A stretch of DNA of 64,000 nucleotides from Hydractinia symbiolongicarpus. Taxonomy: Eukaryota; Cnidaria; Hydrozoa; Anthoathecata; Hydractiniidae. Positions 12,501 through 26,700 of the stretch are shown here, piece by piece. Both the position numbers and the translations under genes were made by a program. The stretch lies in assembly GCF_029227915.1 (NCBI RefSeq), contig NC_079876.1:2792001-2856000 (forward strand), given 5' to 3'. Within the stretch, counting starts at the first letter, position 1, and every line of letters starts with the position of its first letter. The notes beneath the pieces are model-generated. The model was given only the letters and a program-made list of their open reading frames with translations, was not told where the DNA came from and did not search any database.

Positions 12501-13641
12501 AAAATCGTTCGGGAAATGAGTTTACTCCCTGGGTACTATCTTTGTATGCTTTTGACTATACGGGCCAAGCCCGGGATTTACGGGAAATCTCAGGTTTTCG
12601 TTTGCCGGCGATTAAACTTCTTTTATTCAGCGTCTCATCAGAAATGAAAACATTTTTGAAAACTACAAGTCTTATGCGTTTTAGTGGTGAAAAAATAATT
12701 TCAAAATCGTTCTGGAAATGAGTTTACTCACAGGGTACTTTCTTTGTATACATTCGACTATACGGGCCAAGCCCGGGATTTACGATAAATCGCGGGTTTT
12801 CGTTTGCCGGCGATTAAACCTCTTTCATTAAGCGTCTCATCAAAAATGAAAACATTTTTGAAAACTACAAGTCTCATTCGTTTTAGTGGTGAGAAAAAAA
12901 TTTAAAAAATCGTTCGGGAAATGAGTTTACTCCCTGGGTACTTTCTTTGTTTACATTCGACTATACGGGCAAAGCCCGGGATTTACGGAAAATCGCGGGA
13001 TTTCGTTTGCCGGCGATGAAACCTCTTTTATTAAGCGTGTCATCAAAAATGAAAACATTTTTGAAAACTCCAAGTCTCATGGGATTTAATGGTGAAATAA
13101 TTATTTAAAAAATCGTTCGGGAAATGAGTTTACACCCCGGGTACTTTCTTTGTATACTTTTGACTATACGGGCCGAGTCCGGGATTTACGGGAAATCGCA
13201 GGTTTTCGTTTGCCGGCAATTAAACTTCTTTTATTCAGCGTCTCATTAAAAATGAAAACATTTTTGAAAACTACAAGTCTCATGCGTTTTAGTGGTGAAA
13301 AAATAATTTATAAAATCGTTCGGGAAATGAGTTTACTCCCTGGGTACTTTCTTTGTTTACTTTTGACTATACGGGCCGAGTCCGGGATTTACGGGAAGTC
13401 GCGGGTTTTCGTTTGCCGGCGATTAAACTTCTTTTATTCAGCGTCTCATCAAAAATGAAAATATTTTTAAATACTACAAGTCTCATGGGATTTAATGGTG
13501 AAATAATAATTTAAAAAATCGTTCGGGAAATGAGTTTACACCCCAGGTACTTTCTTTGTATACTTTTGACTATACGGGCCGAGTCCGGGATTTACGGGAA
13601 ATCGCAGGTTTTCGTTTGCCGGCAATTAAACTTCTTTTATT
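9583..13641 (+). repeat. Tandem duplication of a 10-monomer block (~2030 bp x 2)
   Basis: Bases 9583-11612 and 11613-13641 match at an offset of 2029-2030 bp. Shared marks in order are AATAGTTCGGG with CACCCTAGGTAC, GGGAAATAAG, TTAAACCACTTTC, GTTTGGAAAATTAG, ACGGACCGAATCC, ATCTTTGTATGC, AATTTCAAAATCG, CGATAAATCGCGGG and TTTACATTCGAC. The block was found by following the order of variants; boundaries are approximate. A shorter two-monomer (406 bp) repeat precedes it at about 9.1-9.9 kb. Confidence 0.72.
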
Positions 13642-15540
13642 CAGCGTCTCATTAAAAATGAAAACATTTTTGAAAACTACAAGTCTCATGCGTTTTAGTG
13701 GTGAAAAAATAATTTATAAAATCGTTCGGGAAATGAGTTTACTCCCTGGGTACTTTCTTTGTATACTTTTGACTATACGGGCCGAGTCCGGGATTTACGG
13801 GAAGTCGCCGGTTTTCGTTTGCCGGCGATTAAACTTCTTTTATTCAGCGTCTCCTCAAAAATGAAAATATTTTTAAATACTACAAGTCTCATGGGCTTTA
13901 GTGGTGAAATAATAATTTAAAAAATCGTTCGGGAAATGAGTTTACACCCTGGGTACTTTCTTTGAATACTTTTGACTATACCGGCCGAGTCCGGGATTTA
14001 CTGGAAATCGCAGGTTTTCGTTTGCCGGCAATTAAACTTCTTTTATTCAGCGTCTCATTAAAAATGAAAACATTTTTGAAAACTACAAGTCTCATGCGTT
14101 GTAGTGGTGAAAAAATAATTTATAAAATCGTTCGGGAAATGAATTTACTCCCTGGGTACTTTCTTTGTATACTTTTGACTATACGGGCCGAGTCCGGGAT
14201 TTACGGGAAGTCGCGGGTTTTCGTTTGCCGGCGATTAAACTTCTTTTATTCAGCGTCTCATCAAAAATGAAAATATTTTTAAATACTACAAGTCTCATGG
14301 GCTTTAGTGGTGAAATAATAATTTAAAAAATCGTTCGGGAAATGAGTTTACACCCTGGGTACTTTCTTTGTATACTTTTGACTATACGGGCCGAGTCCGG
14401 GATTTACTGGAAATCGCAGGATTTCGTTTGCCCGCGATTAACCTTCTTTTATTCAGCGTCTCATCAAAAATGAAAACATTTTTGAAAACTACAAGTCTCA
14501 AGCGTTTTAGTGGTGAAAAGATAATTTAAAAAATCGTTTTGGAAATGAGTTTACTCACAGGGTACTTTCTTTGTATACATTCGACTATACGGGCCAAGCC
14601 CGGGATTTACGGGAAATGACGGGTTTTCGTTTGCCGGCGATTAAACTTCTTTTATTCAACGTCTCTTCAAAAATGAAAACATTTTTGAAAACTACAAGTC
14701 TCATGAGCTTTAGTGGTGAAATAATAATTTAAAAAATCGTTCGGGAAGTGAGTTTACACCCTGGGTACTTTCTTTGTATACCTTTGACTATACGGACCGA
14801 ATCCGGGATTTACGGAAAATCGCAGGTTTTCGTTTGCTGGCGATTAAACTTCTTTTATTCAGCGTCTCATCAAAAATGAAAACATTTTTGAAAACTACAA
14901 GTCTCATGCGTTTTAGTGGTGAAAAAATAAATTAAAAAATCGTTCGGGAAATGAGTTTACTCCCTGGGTACTATCTTTGTATGCTTTTGACTATACGGGC
15001 CAAGCCCGGGATTTACGGGAAATCTCGGGTTTTCGTTTGCCGGCGATTAAACTTCTTTTATTCAGCGTCTCATCAGAAATGAAAACATTTTTGAAAACTA
15101 CAAGTCTTATGCGTTTTAGTGGTGAAAAAATAATTTAAAAAATCGTTCTGGAAATGAGTTTACTCACAGGGTACTTTCTTTGTATACATTCGACTATACG
15201 GGCCAAGCCCGGGATTTACGATAAATCGCGGGTTTTCGTTTGCCGGCGATTAAACCTCTTTCATTAAGCGTCTCATCAAAAATGAAAACATTTTTGAAAA
15301 CTACAAGTCTCATTCGTTTTAGTGGTGAGAAAAAAATTTAAAAAATCGTTCGGGAAATGAGTTTACTCCCTGGGTACTTTCTTTGTTTACATTCGACTAT
15401 ACCGGCAAAGCCCGGGATTTACGGAAAATCGCGGGATTTCGTTTGCCGGCGATGAAACCTCTTTTATTAAGCGTGTCATCAAAAATGAAAACATTTTTGA
15501 AAACTACAAGTCTCATGGGATTTAATGGTGAAATAATTAT

Positions 15541-16352
15541 TTAAAAAATCGTTCGGGAAATGAGTTTACACCCCGGGTACTTTCTTTGTATACTTTTGAC
15601 TATACGGGCCGAGTCCGGGATTTACGGGAAATCGCAGGTTTTCGTTTGCCGGCAATTAAACTTCTTTTATTCAGCGTCTCATTAAAAATGAAAACATTTT
15701 TGAAAACTACAAGTCTCATGCGTTTTAGTGGTGAAAAAATAATTTATAAAATCGTTCGGGAAATGAGTTTACTCCCTGGGTACTTTCTTTGTTTACTTTT
15801 GACTATACGGGCCGAGTCCGGGATTTACGGGAAGTCGCGGGTTTTCGTTTGCCGGCGATTAAACTTCTTTTATTCAGCGTCTCATCAAAAATGAAAATAT
15901 TTTTAAATACTACAAGTCTCATGGGATTTAATGGTGAAATAATAATTTAAAAAATCGTTCGGGAAATGAGTTTACACCCCGGGTACTTTCTTTGTATACT
16001 TTTGACTATACGGGCCGAGTCCGGGATTTACGGGAAATCGCAGGTTTTCGTTTGCCGGCAATTAAACTTCTTTTATTCAGCGTCTCATTAAAAATGAAAA
16101 CATTTTTGAAAACTACAAGTCTCATGCGTTTTAGTGGTGAAAAAATAATTTATAAAATCGTTCGGGAAATGAGTTTACTCCCTGGGTACTTTCTTTGTTT
16201 ACTTTTGACTATACGGGCCGAGTCCGGGATTTACGGGAAGTCGCGGGTTTTCGTTTGCCGGCGATTAAACTTCTTTTATTCAGCGTCTCATCAAAAATGA
16301 AAATATTTTTAAATACTACAAGTCTCATGGGATTTAATGGTGAAATAATAAT
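15541..16352 (+). repeat. Tandem duplication of a 2-monomer block (406 bp x 2)
   Basis: Bases 15541-15946 and 15947-16352 are nearly identical at an offset of 406 bp. Both carry CACCCCGGGTAC, GGCAATTAAAC with TTAAAAATG, AATTTATAAAATCG and TTTGTTTACTTTTGAC. This is the same dimer type seen singly at about 2.8, 4.8 and 5.9 kb. Confidence 0.7.
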
Positions 16353-16699
16353 TTAAAAAATCGTTCGGGAAATGAGTTTACACCCCAGGTACTTTCTTTG
16401 TAAACTTTTGACTATACGGGCCGAGTCCGGGATTTACGGGAAATCGCAGGTTTTCGTTTGCCGGCAATTAAACTTCTTTTATTCAGCGTCTCATTAAAAA
16501 TGAAAACATTTTTGAAAACTACAAGTCTCATGCGTTTTAGTGGTGAAAAAATAATTTATAAAATCGTTCGGGAAATGAGTTTACTCCCTGGGTACTTTCT
16601 TTGTATACTTTTGACTATACGGGCCGAGTCCGGGATTTACGGGAAGTCGCGGGTTTTCGTTTGCCGGCGATTAAACTTCTTTTATTCAGCGTCTCATCA

Positions 16700-18323
16700 A
16701 AAATGAAAATATTTTTAAATACTACAAGTCTCATGGGCTTTAGTGGTGAAATAATAATTTAAAAAATCGTTCGGGAAATGAGTTTACACCCTGGGTACTT
16801 TCTTTGTATACTTTTGACTATACGGGCCGAGGCCGGGATTTACTGGAAATCGCAGGTTTTCGTTTGCCGGCAATTAAACTTCTTTTATTCAGCGTCTCAT
16901 TAAAAATGAAAACATTTTTGAAAACTACAAGTCTCATGCGTTTTAGTGGTGAAAAAATAATTTATAAAATCGTTCGGGAAATGAGTTTACTCCCTGGGTA
17001 CTTTCTTTGTATACTTTTGACTATACGGGCCGAGTCCGGGATTTACGGGAAGTCGCGGGTTTTCGTTTGCCGGCGATTAAACTTCTTTTATTCAGCGTCT
17101 CATCAAAAATGAAAATATTTTTAAATACTACAAGTCTCATGGGCTTTAGTGGTGAAATAATAATTTAAAAAATCGTTCGGGAAATGAGTTTACACCCTGG
17201 GTACTTTCTTTGTATACTTTTGACTATACGGGCCGAGTCCGGGATTTACTGGAAATCGCAGGTTTTCGTTTGCCCGCGATTAACCTTCTTTTATTCAGCG
17301 TCTCATCAAAAATGAAAACATTTTTGAAAACTACAAGTCTCAAGCGTTTTAGTGGTGAAAAGATAATTTAAAAAATCGTTTTGGAAATGAGTTTACTCAC
17401 AGGGTACTTTCTTTGTATACATTCGACTATACGGGCCAAGCCCGGGATTTACGGGAAATGACGGGTTTTCGTTTGCCGGCGATTAAACTTCTTTTATTCA
17501 ACGTCTCTTCAAAAATGAAAATATTTTTAAATACTACAAGTCTCATGGGCTTTAGTGGTGAAATAATAATTTAAAAAATCGTTCGGGAAATGAGTTTACA
17601 CCCTGGGTACTTTCTTTGTATACTTTTGACTATACGGGCCGAGGCCGGGATTTACTGGAAATCGCAGGTTTTCGTTTGCCGGCAATTAAACTTCTTTTAT
17701 TCAGCGTCTCATTAAAAATGAAAACATTTTTGAAAACTACAAGTCTCATGCGTTTTAGTGGTGAAAAAATAATTTATAAAATCGTTCGGGAAATGAGTTT
17801 ACTCCCTGGGTACTTTCTTTGTATACTTTTGACTATACGGGCCGAGTCCGGGATTTACGGGAAGTCGCGGGTTTTCGTTTGCCGGCGATTAAACTTCTTT
17901 TATTCAGCGTCTCATCAAAAATGAAAATATTTTTAAATACTACAAGTCTCATGGGCTTTAGTGGTGAAATAATAATTTAAAAAATCGTTCGGGAAATGAG
18001 TTTACACCCTGGGTACTTTCTTTGTATACTTTTGACTATACGGGCCGAGTCCGGGATTTACTGGAAATCGCAGGTTTTCGTTTGCCCGCGATTAACCTTC
18101 TTTTATTCAGCGTCTCATCAAAAATGAAAACATTTTTGAAAACTACAAGTCTCAAGCGTTTTAGTGGTGAAAAGATAATTTAAAAAATCGTTTTGGAAAT
18201 GAGTTTACTCACAGGGTACTTTCTTTGTATACATTCGACTATACGGGCCAAGCCCGCGATTTACGGGAAATGACGGGTTTTCGTTTGCCGGCGATTAAAC
18301 TTCTTTTATTCAACGTCTCTTCA
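16700..18323 (+). repeat. Tandem duplication of a 4-monomer block (812 bp x 2)
   Basis: Bases 16700-17511 and 17512-18323 match at an offset of 812 bp (4 x 203). Both share the rare variant GGCCGAGGCCGGG (around 16,826 and 17,638) and TTTACTGGAAATCG. Later in each copy come TTTGCCCGCGATTAACC and TTCAACGTCTCTTC. The junction lies at the switch from TTCAACGTCTCTTC to AAAATATTTTTAAATAC. Confidence 0.75.
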
Positions 18324-21300
18324 AAAATGAAAACATTTTTGAAAACTACAAGTCTCATGAGCTTTAGTGGTGAAATAATAATTTAAAAAATCGTTCGGGA
18401 AGTGAGTTTACACCCTGGGTACTTTCTTTGTATACCTTTGACTATACGGACCGAATCCGGGATTTACGGAAAATCGCAGGTTTTCGTTTGCTGGCGATTA
18501 AACTTCTTTTATTCAGCGTCTCATCAAAAATGAAAACATTTTTGAAAACTACAAGTCTCATGCGTTTTAGTGGTGAAAAAATAAATTAAAAAATCGTTCG
18601 GGAAATGAGTTTACTCCCTGGGTACTATCTTTGTATGCTTTTGACTATACGGGCCAAGCCCGGGATTTACGGGAAATCTCGGGTTTTCGTTTGCCGGCGA
18701 TTAAACTTCTTTTATTCAGCGTCTCATCAGAAATGAAAACATTTTTGAAAACTACAAGTCTTATGCGTTTTAGTGGTGAAAAAATAATTTAAAAAATCGT
18801 TCTGGAAATGAGTTTACTCACAGGGTACTTTCTTTGTATACATTCGACTATACGGGCCAAGCCCGGGATTTACGATAAATCGCGGGTTTTCGTTTGCCGG
18901 CGATTAAACCTCTTTCATTAAGCGTCTCATCAAAAATGAAAACATTTTTGAAAACTACAAGTCTCATTCGTTTTAGTGGTGAGAAAAAAATTTAAAAAAT
19001 CGTTCGGGAAATGAGTTTACTCCCTGGGTACTTTCTTTGTTTACATTCGACTATACGGGCAAAGCCCGGGATTTACGGAAAATCGCGGGATTTCGTTTGC
19101 CGGCGATGAAACCTCTTTTATTAAGCGTGTCATCAAAAATGAAAACATTTTTGAAAACTACAAGTCTCATGGGATTTAATGGTGAAATAATTATTTAAAA
19201 AATCGTTCGGGAAATGAGTTTACACCCCGGGTACTTTCTTTGTATACTTTTGACTATACGGGCCGAGTCCGGGATTTACGGGAAATCGCAGGTTTTCGTT
19301 TGCCGGCAATTAAACTTCTTTTATTCAGCGTCTCATTAAAAATGAAAACATTTTTGAAAACTACAAGTCTCATGCGTTTTAGTGGTGAAAAAATAATTTA
19401 TAAAATCGTTCGGGAAATGAGTTTACTCCCTGGGTACTTTCTTTGTTTACTTTTGACTATACGGGCCGAGTCCGGGATTTACGGGAAGTCGCGGGTTTTC
19501 GTTTGCCGGCGATTAAACTTCTTTTATTCAGCGTCTCATCAAAAATGAAAATATTTTTAAATACTACAAGTCTCATGGGATTTAATGGTGAAATAATAAT
19601 TTAAAAAATCGTTCGGGAAATGAGTTTACACCCCGGGTACTTTCTTTGTATACTTTTGACTATACGGGCCGAGTCCGGGATTTACGGGAAATCGCAGGTT
19701 TTCGTTTGCCGGCAATTAAACTTCTTTTATTCAGCGTCTCATTAAAAATGAAAACATTTTTGAAAACTACAAGTCTCATGCGTTTTAGTGGTGAAAAGAT
19801 AATTTAAAAAATCGTTTTGGAAATGAGTTTACTCACAGGGTACTTTCTTTGTATACATTCGACTATACGGGCCAAGCCCGCGATTTACGGGAAATGACGG
19901 GTTTTCGTTTGCCGGCGATTAAACTTCTTTTATTCAACGTCTCTTCAAAAATGAAAACATTTTTGAAAACTACAAGTCTCATGAGCTTTAGTGGTGAAAT
20001 AATAATTTAAAAAATCGTTCGGGAAGTGAGTTTACACCCTGGGTACTTTCTTTGTATACCTTTGACTATACGGACCGAATCCGGGATTTACGGAAAATCG
20101 CAGGTTTTCGTTTGCTGGCGATTAAACTTCTTTTATTCAGCGTCTCATCAAAAATGAAAACATTTTTGAAAACTACAAGTCTCATGCGTTTTAGTGGTGA
20201 AAAAATAAATTAAAAAATCGTTCGGGAAATGAGTTTACTCCCTGGGTACTATCTTTGTATGCTTTTGACTATACGGGCCAAGCCCGGGATTTACGGGAAA
20301 TCTCGGGTTTTCGTTTGCCGGCGATTAAACTTCTTTTATTCAGCGTCTCATCAGAAATGAAAACATTTTTGAAAACTACAAGTCTCATGCGTTTTAGTGG
20401 TGAAAAAATAAATTAAAAAATCGTTCGGGAAATGAGTTTACTCCCTGGGTACTATCTTTGTATGCTTTTGACTATACGGGCCAAGCCCGGGATTTACGGG
20501 AAATCTCGGGTTTTCGTTTGCCGGCGATTAAACTTCTTTTATTCAGCGTCTCATCAGAAATGAAAACATTTTTGAAAACTACAAGTCTTATGCGTTTTAG
20601 TGGTGAAAAAATAATTTAAAAAATCGTTCTGGAAATGAGTTTACTCACAGGGTACTTTCTTTGTATACATTCGACTATACGGGCCAAGCCCGGGATTTAC
20701 GATAAATCGCGGGTTTTCGTTTGCCGGCGATTAAACCTCTTTCATTAAGCGTCTCATCAAAAATGAAAACATTTTTGAAAACTACAAGTCTCATTCGTTT
20801 TAGTGGTGAGAAAAAAATTTAAAAAATCGTTCGGGAAATGAGTTTACTCCCTGGGTACTTTCTTTGTTTACATTCGACTATACGGGCAAAGCCCGGGATT
20901 TACGGAAAATCGCGGGATTTCGTTTGCCGGCGATGAAACCTCTTTTATTAAGCGTGTCATCAAAAATGAAAACATTTTTGAAAACTACAAGTCTCATGGG
21001 ATTTAATGGTGAAATAATTATTTAAAAAATCGTTCGGGAAATGAGTTTACACCCCGGGTACTTTCTTTGTATACTTTTGACTATACGGGCCGAGTCCGGG
21101 ATTTACGGGAAATCGCAGGTTTTCGTTTGCCGGCAATTAAACTTCTTTTATTCAGCGTCTCATTAAAAATGAAAACATTTTTGAAAACTACAAGTCTCAT
21201 GCGTTTTAGTGGTGAAAAAATAATTTATAAAATCGTTCGGGAAATGAGTTTACTCCCTGGGTACTTTCTTTGTTTACTTTTGACTATACGGGCCGAGTCC

Positions 21301-21617
21301 GGGATTTACGGGAAGTCGCGGGTTTTCGTTTGCCGGCGATTAAACTTCTTTTATTCAGCGTCTCATCAAAAATGAAAATATTTTTAAATACTACAAGTCT
21401 CATGGGATTTAATGGTGAAATAATAATTTAAAAAATCGTTCGGGAAATGAGTTTACACCCCGGGTACTTTCTTTGTATACTTTTGACTATACGGGCCGAG
21501 TCCGGGATTTACGGGAAATCGCAGGTTTTCGTTTGCCGGCAATTAAACTTCTTTTATTCAGCGTCTCATTAAAAATGAAAACATTTTTGAAAACTACAAG
21601 TCTCATGCGTTTTAGTG
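18167..21617 (+). repeat. 8-monomer block duplicated, second copy with one extra monomer
   Basis: Copy 1 (18167-19790, 1624 bp) and copy 2 (19791-21617, 1827 bp) begin at the same GAAAAGATAATTT variant. Both share the rare AAGCCCGCGATTTACGGG. Early markers are offset by 1624 bp and late markers by 1827 bp. The extra 203 bp is a local monomer duplication at about 20.18-20.59 kb, where the ATCTTTGTATGC unit occurs twice in a row. This captures two amplification steps of different scale, one inside the other. Confidence 0.72.
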
Positions 21618-23750
21618 GTGAAAAGATAATTTAAAAAATCGTTTTGGAAATGAGTTTACTCACAGGGTACTTTCTTTGTATACATTCGACTATACGGGCC
21701 AAGCCCGGGATTTACGGGAAATGGCGGGTTTTCGTTTGCCGGCGATTATACTTCTTTTATTCAGCGTCTCTTCAAAAATGAAAACATTTTTGAAAACTAC
21801 AAGTCTCATGAGCTTTAGTGGTGAAATAATAATTTAAAAAATCGTTCGGGAAGTGAGTTTACACCCTGGGTACTTTCTTTGTATACCTTTGACTATACGG
21901 GCCGAGTACGGGATTTACGGGAAATCGCAGGTTTTCGTTTGCCGGCGATTAAACTTCTTTCATTCAGTGTCTCATCAAAAATGAAAACATTTTTGAAAAC
22001 TACAAGTCTCATGCGTTTTAGTGGTGAAAATATAATTTAAAAAATCCTTCGGGAAATGAGTTTACTCCCTGGGTACTTTCTTTGTATACTTTTGACTATA
22101 TGGGCCGAGTCCGGGATTTACGGGAAGTCGCGGGTTTTCGTTTGCCGGCGATTAAACTTCTTTTATTCAGCGTCTCATCAAAAATGGAAACATTTTTAAA
22201 AACTACAAGTCTCATGGGCTTTAGTGGTGAAATAATAATTTAAAAAATAGTTCGGGAAATGAGTTTACACTCTAGGTACTTTCTTTGTATACTTTTGACT
22301 ATACGGGCCGAGTCCGGGATTTACGGAAAATTGCAGGTTTTCGTTTGCCGGCGATTAAACTTCTTTCATTCAGCGTCTCATCAAAAATGAAAACATTTCT
22401 AAAAACTACAAGTCTTATGCGTTTTAGTGGTGAAAAAATAATTTAAAAAATCGTTCGGGAAATAAGTTTACTTCCTGGGTACTTTCTTTGTATACATTCG
22501 ACTATACGGGCCAAGCCCGGGATTTACGGGAAATCGCGGGTTTTCGTTTGCCGGCGATTAAACCACTTTCATTAAGCGTCTCATCAAAAATGAAAACATT
22601 TCTGAAAACTACAAGTCTCATGCGTTTTAGTGGTGAAAAAATAATATAAAAAATCGTTCGGGAAATGATTTACTCCCTTGGTACTTTCTTTGTATACTTT
22701 TGACTATACGGGCCGAGTCCGGGATTTACGGGAAATCGCAGGTTTTCGTTTGCCGGCGATTAAACTTCTTTTATTCAGCGTCTCATCAAAAATGAAAACA
22801 TTTTTAAAAACTACAAGTCTCATGGGCTTTAGTGGTGAAATAATAATTTAAAAAATCGTTTGGAAAATTAGTTTACTCCCTGGGTACTTTCTTTGTATAC
22901 TTTTGACTATACGGACCGAATCCGGGATTTACGGAAAATCGCAGGTTTTCGTTTGCCGGCGATTAAACTTCTTTTATTCAGCGTCTCATCAAAAATGAAA
23001 ACATTTTTGAAAACTACAAGTCTCATGCGTTTTAGTGGTGAAAAAATAAATTAAAAAATCGTTCGGGAAATGAGTTTACTCCCTGGGTACTATCTTTGTA
23101 TGCTTTTGACTATACGGGCCAAGCCCGGGATTTACGGGAAATCTCGGGTTTTCGTTTGCCGGCGATTAAACTTCTTTTATTCAGCGTCTCATCAGAAATG
23201 AAAACATTTTTGAAAACTACAAGTCTAATGCGTTTTAGTGGTGAGAAAATAATTTAAAAAATCGTTCTGGAAATGAGTTTACTCACAGGGTACTTTCTTT
23301 GTATACATTCGACTATACGGGCCAAGCCTGGGATTTACGGGAAATCGCGGGTTTTCGTTTGCCGGCGATTAAACCTCTTTCATTTAGCGTCTCATCAAAA
23401 ATGAAAACATTTTTGAAAACTACAAGTCTCATTCGTTTTAGTGGTGAGAAAATAATTTAAAAAATCGTTCTGGAAATGAGTTTACTCCCTGGGTACTTTC
23501 TTTGTATACATTCGACTATACGGGCCAAGCCCGCGATTTACGGGAAATCGCGGGATTTCGTTTGCCGGCGATTAAACCTTTTTTATTAAGCGCGTCATCA
23601 AAAATGAAAACATTTTTGAAAACTACAAGTCTCATGGGCTTTAGTGGTGAAAAAATAATTTAAAAAATCGTTCGGGAAATAAGTTTACTCCCTGGGTACT
23701 TTCTTTGTATACATTCGACTATACGGGCCAAGCCCGGGATTTACGGGAAA

Positions 23751-26700
23751 TCGCGGGCTTTCGTTTGCCGGCGATTAAACCACTTTCATTAAGCGTCTCA
23801 TCAAAAATGAAAACATTTCTGAAAACTACAAGTCTCATGGGATTTAATGGTGAAATAATTATTTAAAAAATCGTTCGGGAAATGAGTTTACACCCCGGGT
23901 ACTTTCTTTGTATACTTTTGACTATACGGGCCGAGTCCGGGATTTACGGGAAATCGCAGGTTTTCGTTTGCCGGCAATTAAACTTCTTTTATTCAGCGTC
24001 TCATTAAAAATGAAAACATTTTTGAAAACTACAAGTCTCATGCGTTTTAGTGGTGAAAAAATAATTTATAAAATCGTTCGGGAAATGAGTTTACTCCCTG
24101 GGTACTTTCTTTGTTTACTTTTGACTATACGGGCCGAGTCCGGGATTTACGGGAAGTCGCGGGTTTTCGTTTGCTGGCGATTAAACTTCTTTTATTCAGC
24201 GTCTCATCAAAAATGAAAATATTTTTAAATACTACAAGTCTCATGGGATTTAATGGTGAAATAATAATTTAAAAAATCGTTCGGGAAATGAGTTTACACC
24301 CCGGGTACTTTCTTTGTATACTTTTGACTATACGGGCCGAGTCCGGGATTTACGGGAAATCGCAGGTTTTCGTTTGCCGGCAATTAAACTTCTTTTATTC
24401 AGCGTCTCATTAAAAATGAAAACATTTTTGAAAACTACAAGTCTCATGCGTTTTAGTGGTGAAAATATAATTTAAAAAATCCTTCGGGAAATGAGTTTAC
24501 TCCCTGGGTACTTTCTTTGTATACTTTTGACTATATGGGCCGAGTCCGGGATTTACGGGAAGTCGCGGGTTTTCGTTTGCCGGCGATTAAACTTCTTTTA
24601 TTCAGCGTCTCATCAAAAATGGAAACATTTTTAAAAACTACAAGTCTCATGGGCTTTAGTGGTGAAATAATAATTTAAAAAATAGTTCGGGAAATGAGTT
24701 TACACTCTAGGTACTTTCTTTGTATACTTTTGACTATACGGGCCGAGTCCGGGATTTACGGAAAATTGCAGGTTTTCGTTTGCCGGCGATTAAACTTCTT
24801 TCATTCAGCGTCTCATCAAAAATGAAAACATTTCTAAAAACTACAAGTCTTATGCGTTTTAGTGGTGAAAAAATAATTTAAAAAATCGTTCGGGAAATAA
24901 GTTTACTTCCTGGGTACTTTCTTTGTATACATTCGACTATACGGGCCAAGCCCGGGATTTACGGGAAATCGCGGGTTTTCGTTTGCCGGCGATTAAACCA
25001 CTTTCATTAAGCGTCTCATCAAAAATGAAAACATTTCTGAAAACTACAAGTCTCATGCGTTTTAGTGGTGAAAAAATAATATAAAAAATCGTTCGGGAAA
25101 TGAGTTTACTCCCTTGGTACTTTCTTTGTATACTTTTGACTATACGGGCCGAGTCCGGGATTTACGGGAAATCGCAGGTTTTCGTTTGCCGGCGATTAAA
25201 CTTCTTTTATTCAGCGTCTCATCAAAAATGAAAACATTTTTAAAAACTACAAGTCTCATGGGCTTTAGTGGTGAAATAATAATTTAAAAAATCGTTTGGA
25301 AAATTAGTTTACTCCCTGGGTACTTTCTTTGTATACTTTTGACTATACGGACCGAATCCGGGATTTACGGAAAATCGCAGGTTTTCGTTTGCCGGCGATT
25401 AAACTTCTTTTATTCAGCGTCTCATCAAAAATGAAAACATTTTTGAAAACTACAAGTCTCATGCGTTTTAGTGGTGAAAAAATAAATTAAAAAATCGTTC
25501 GGGAAATGAGTTTACTCCCTGGGTACTATCTTTGTATGCTTTTGACTATACGGGCCAAGCCCGGGATTTACGGGAAATCTCGGGTTTTCGTTTGCCGGCG
25601 ATTAAACTTCTTTTATTCAGCGTCTCATCAGAAATGAAAACATTTTTGAAAACTACAAGTCTAATGCGTTTTAGTGGTGAAAAAATAATTTAAAAAATCG
25701 TTCTGGAAATGAGTTTACTCACAGGGTACTTTCTTTGTATACATTCGACTATACGGGCCAAGCCTGGGATTTACGGGAAATCGCGGGCTTTCGTTTGCCG
25801 GCGATTAAACCACTTTCATTAAGCGTCTCATCAAAAATGAAAACATTTCTGAAAACTACAAGTCTCATGGGATTTAATGGTGAAATAATTATTTAAAAAA
25901 TCGTTCGGGAAATGAGTTTACACCCCGGGTACTTTCTTTGTATACTTTTGACTATACGGGCCGAGTCCGGGATTTACGGGAAATCGCAGGTTTTCGTTTG
26001 CCGGCAATTAAACTTCTTTTATTCAGCGTCTCATTAAAAATGAAAACATTTTTGAAAACTACAAGTCTCATGCGTTTTAGTGGTGAAAAAATAATTTATA
26101 AAATCGTTCGGGAAATGAGTTTACTCCCTGGGTACTTTCTTTGTTTACTTTTGACTATACGGGCCGAGTCCGGGATTTACGGGAAGTCGCGGGTTTTCGT
26201 TTGCTGGCGATTAAACTTCTTTTATTCAGCGTCTCATCAAAAATGAAAATATTTTTAAATACTACAAGTCTCATGGGATTTAATGGTGAAATAATAATTT
26301 AAAAAATCGTTCGGGAAATGAGTTTACACCCCGGGTACTTTCTTTGTATACTTTTGACTATACGGGCCGAGTCCGGGATTTACGGGAAATCGCAGGTTTT
26401 CGTTTGCCGGCAATTAAACTTCTTTTATTCAGCGTCTCATTAAAAATGAAAACATTTTTGAAAACTACAAGTCTCATGCGTTTTAGTGGTGAAAATATAA
26501 TTTAAAAAATCCTTCGGGAAATGAGTTTACTCCCTGGGTACTTTCTTTGTATACTTTTGACTATATGGGCCGAGTCCGGGATTTACGGGAAGTCGCGGGT
26601 TTTCGTTTGCCGGCGATTAAACTTCTTTTATTCAGCGTCTCATCAAAAATGGAAACATTTTTAAAAACTACAAGTCTCATGGGCTTTAGTGGTGAAATAA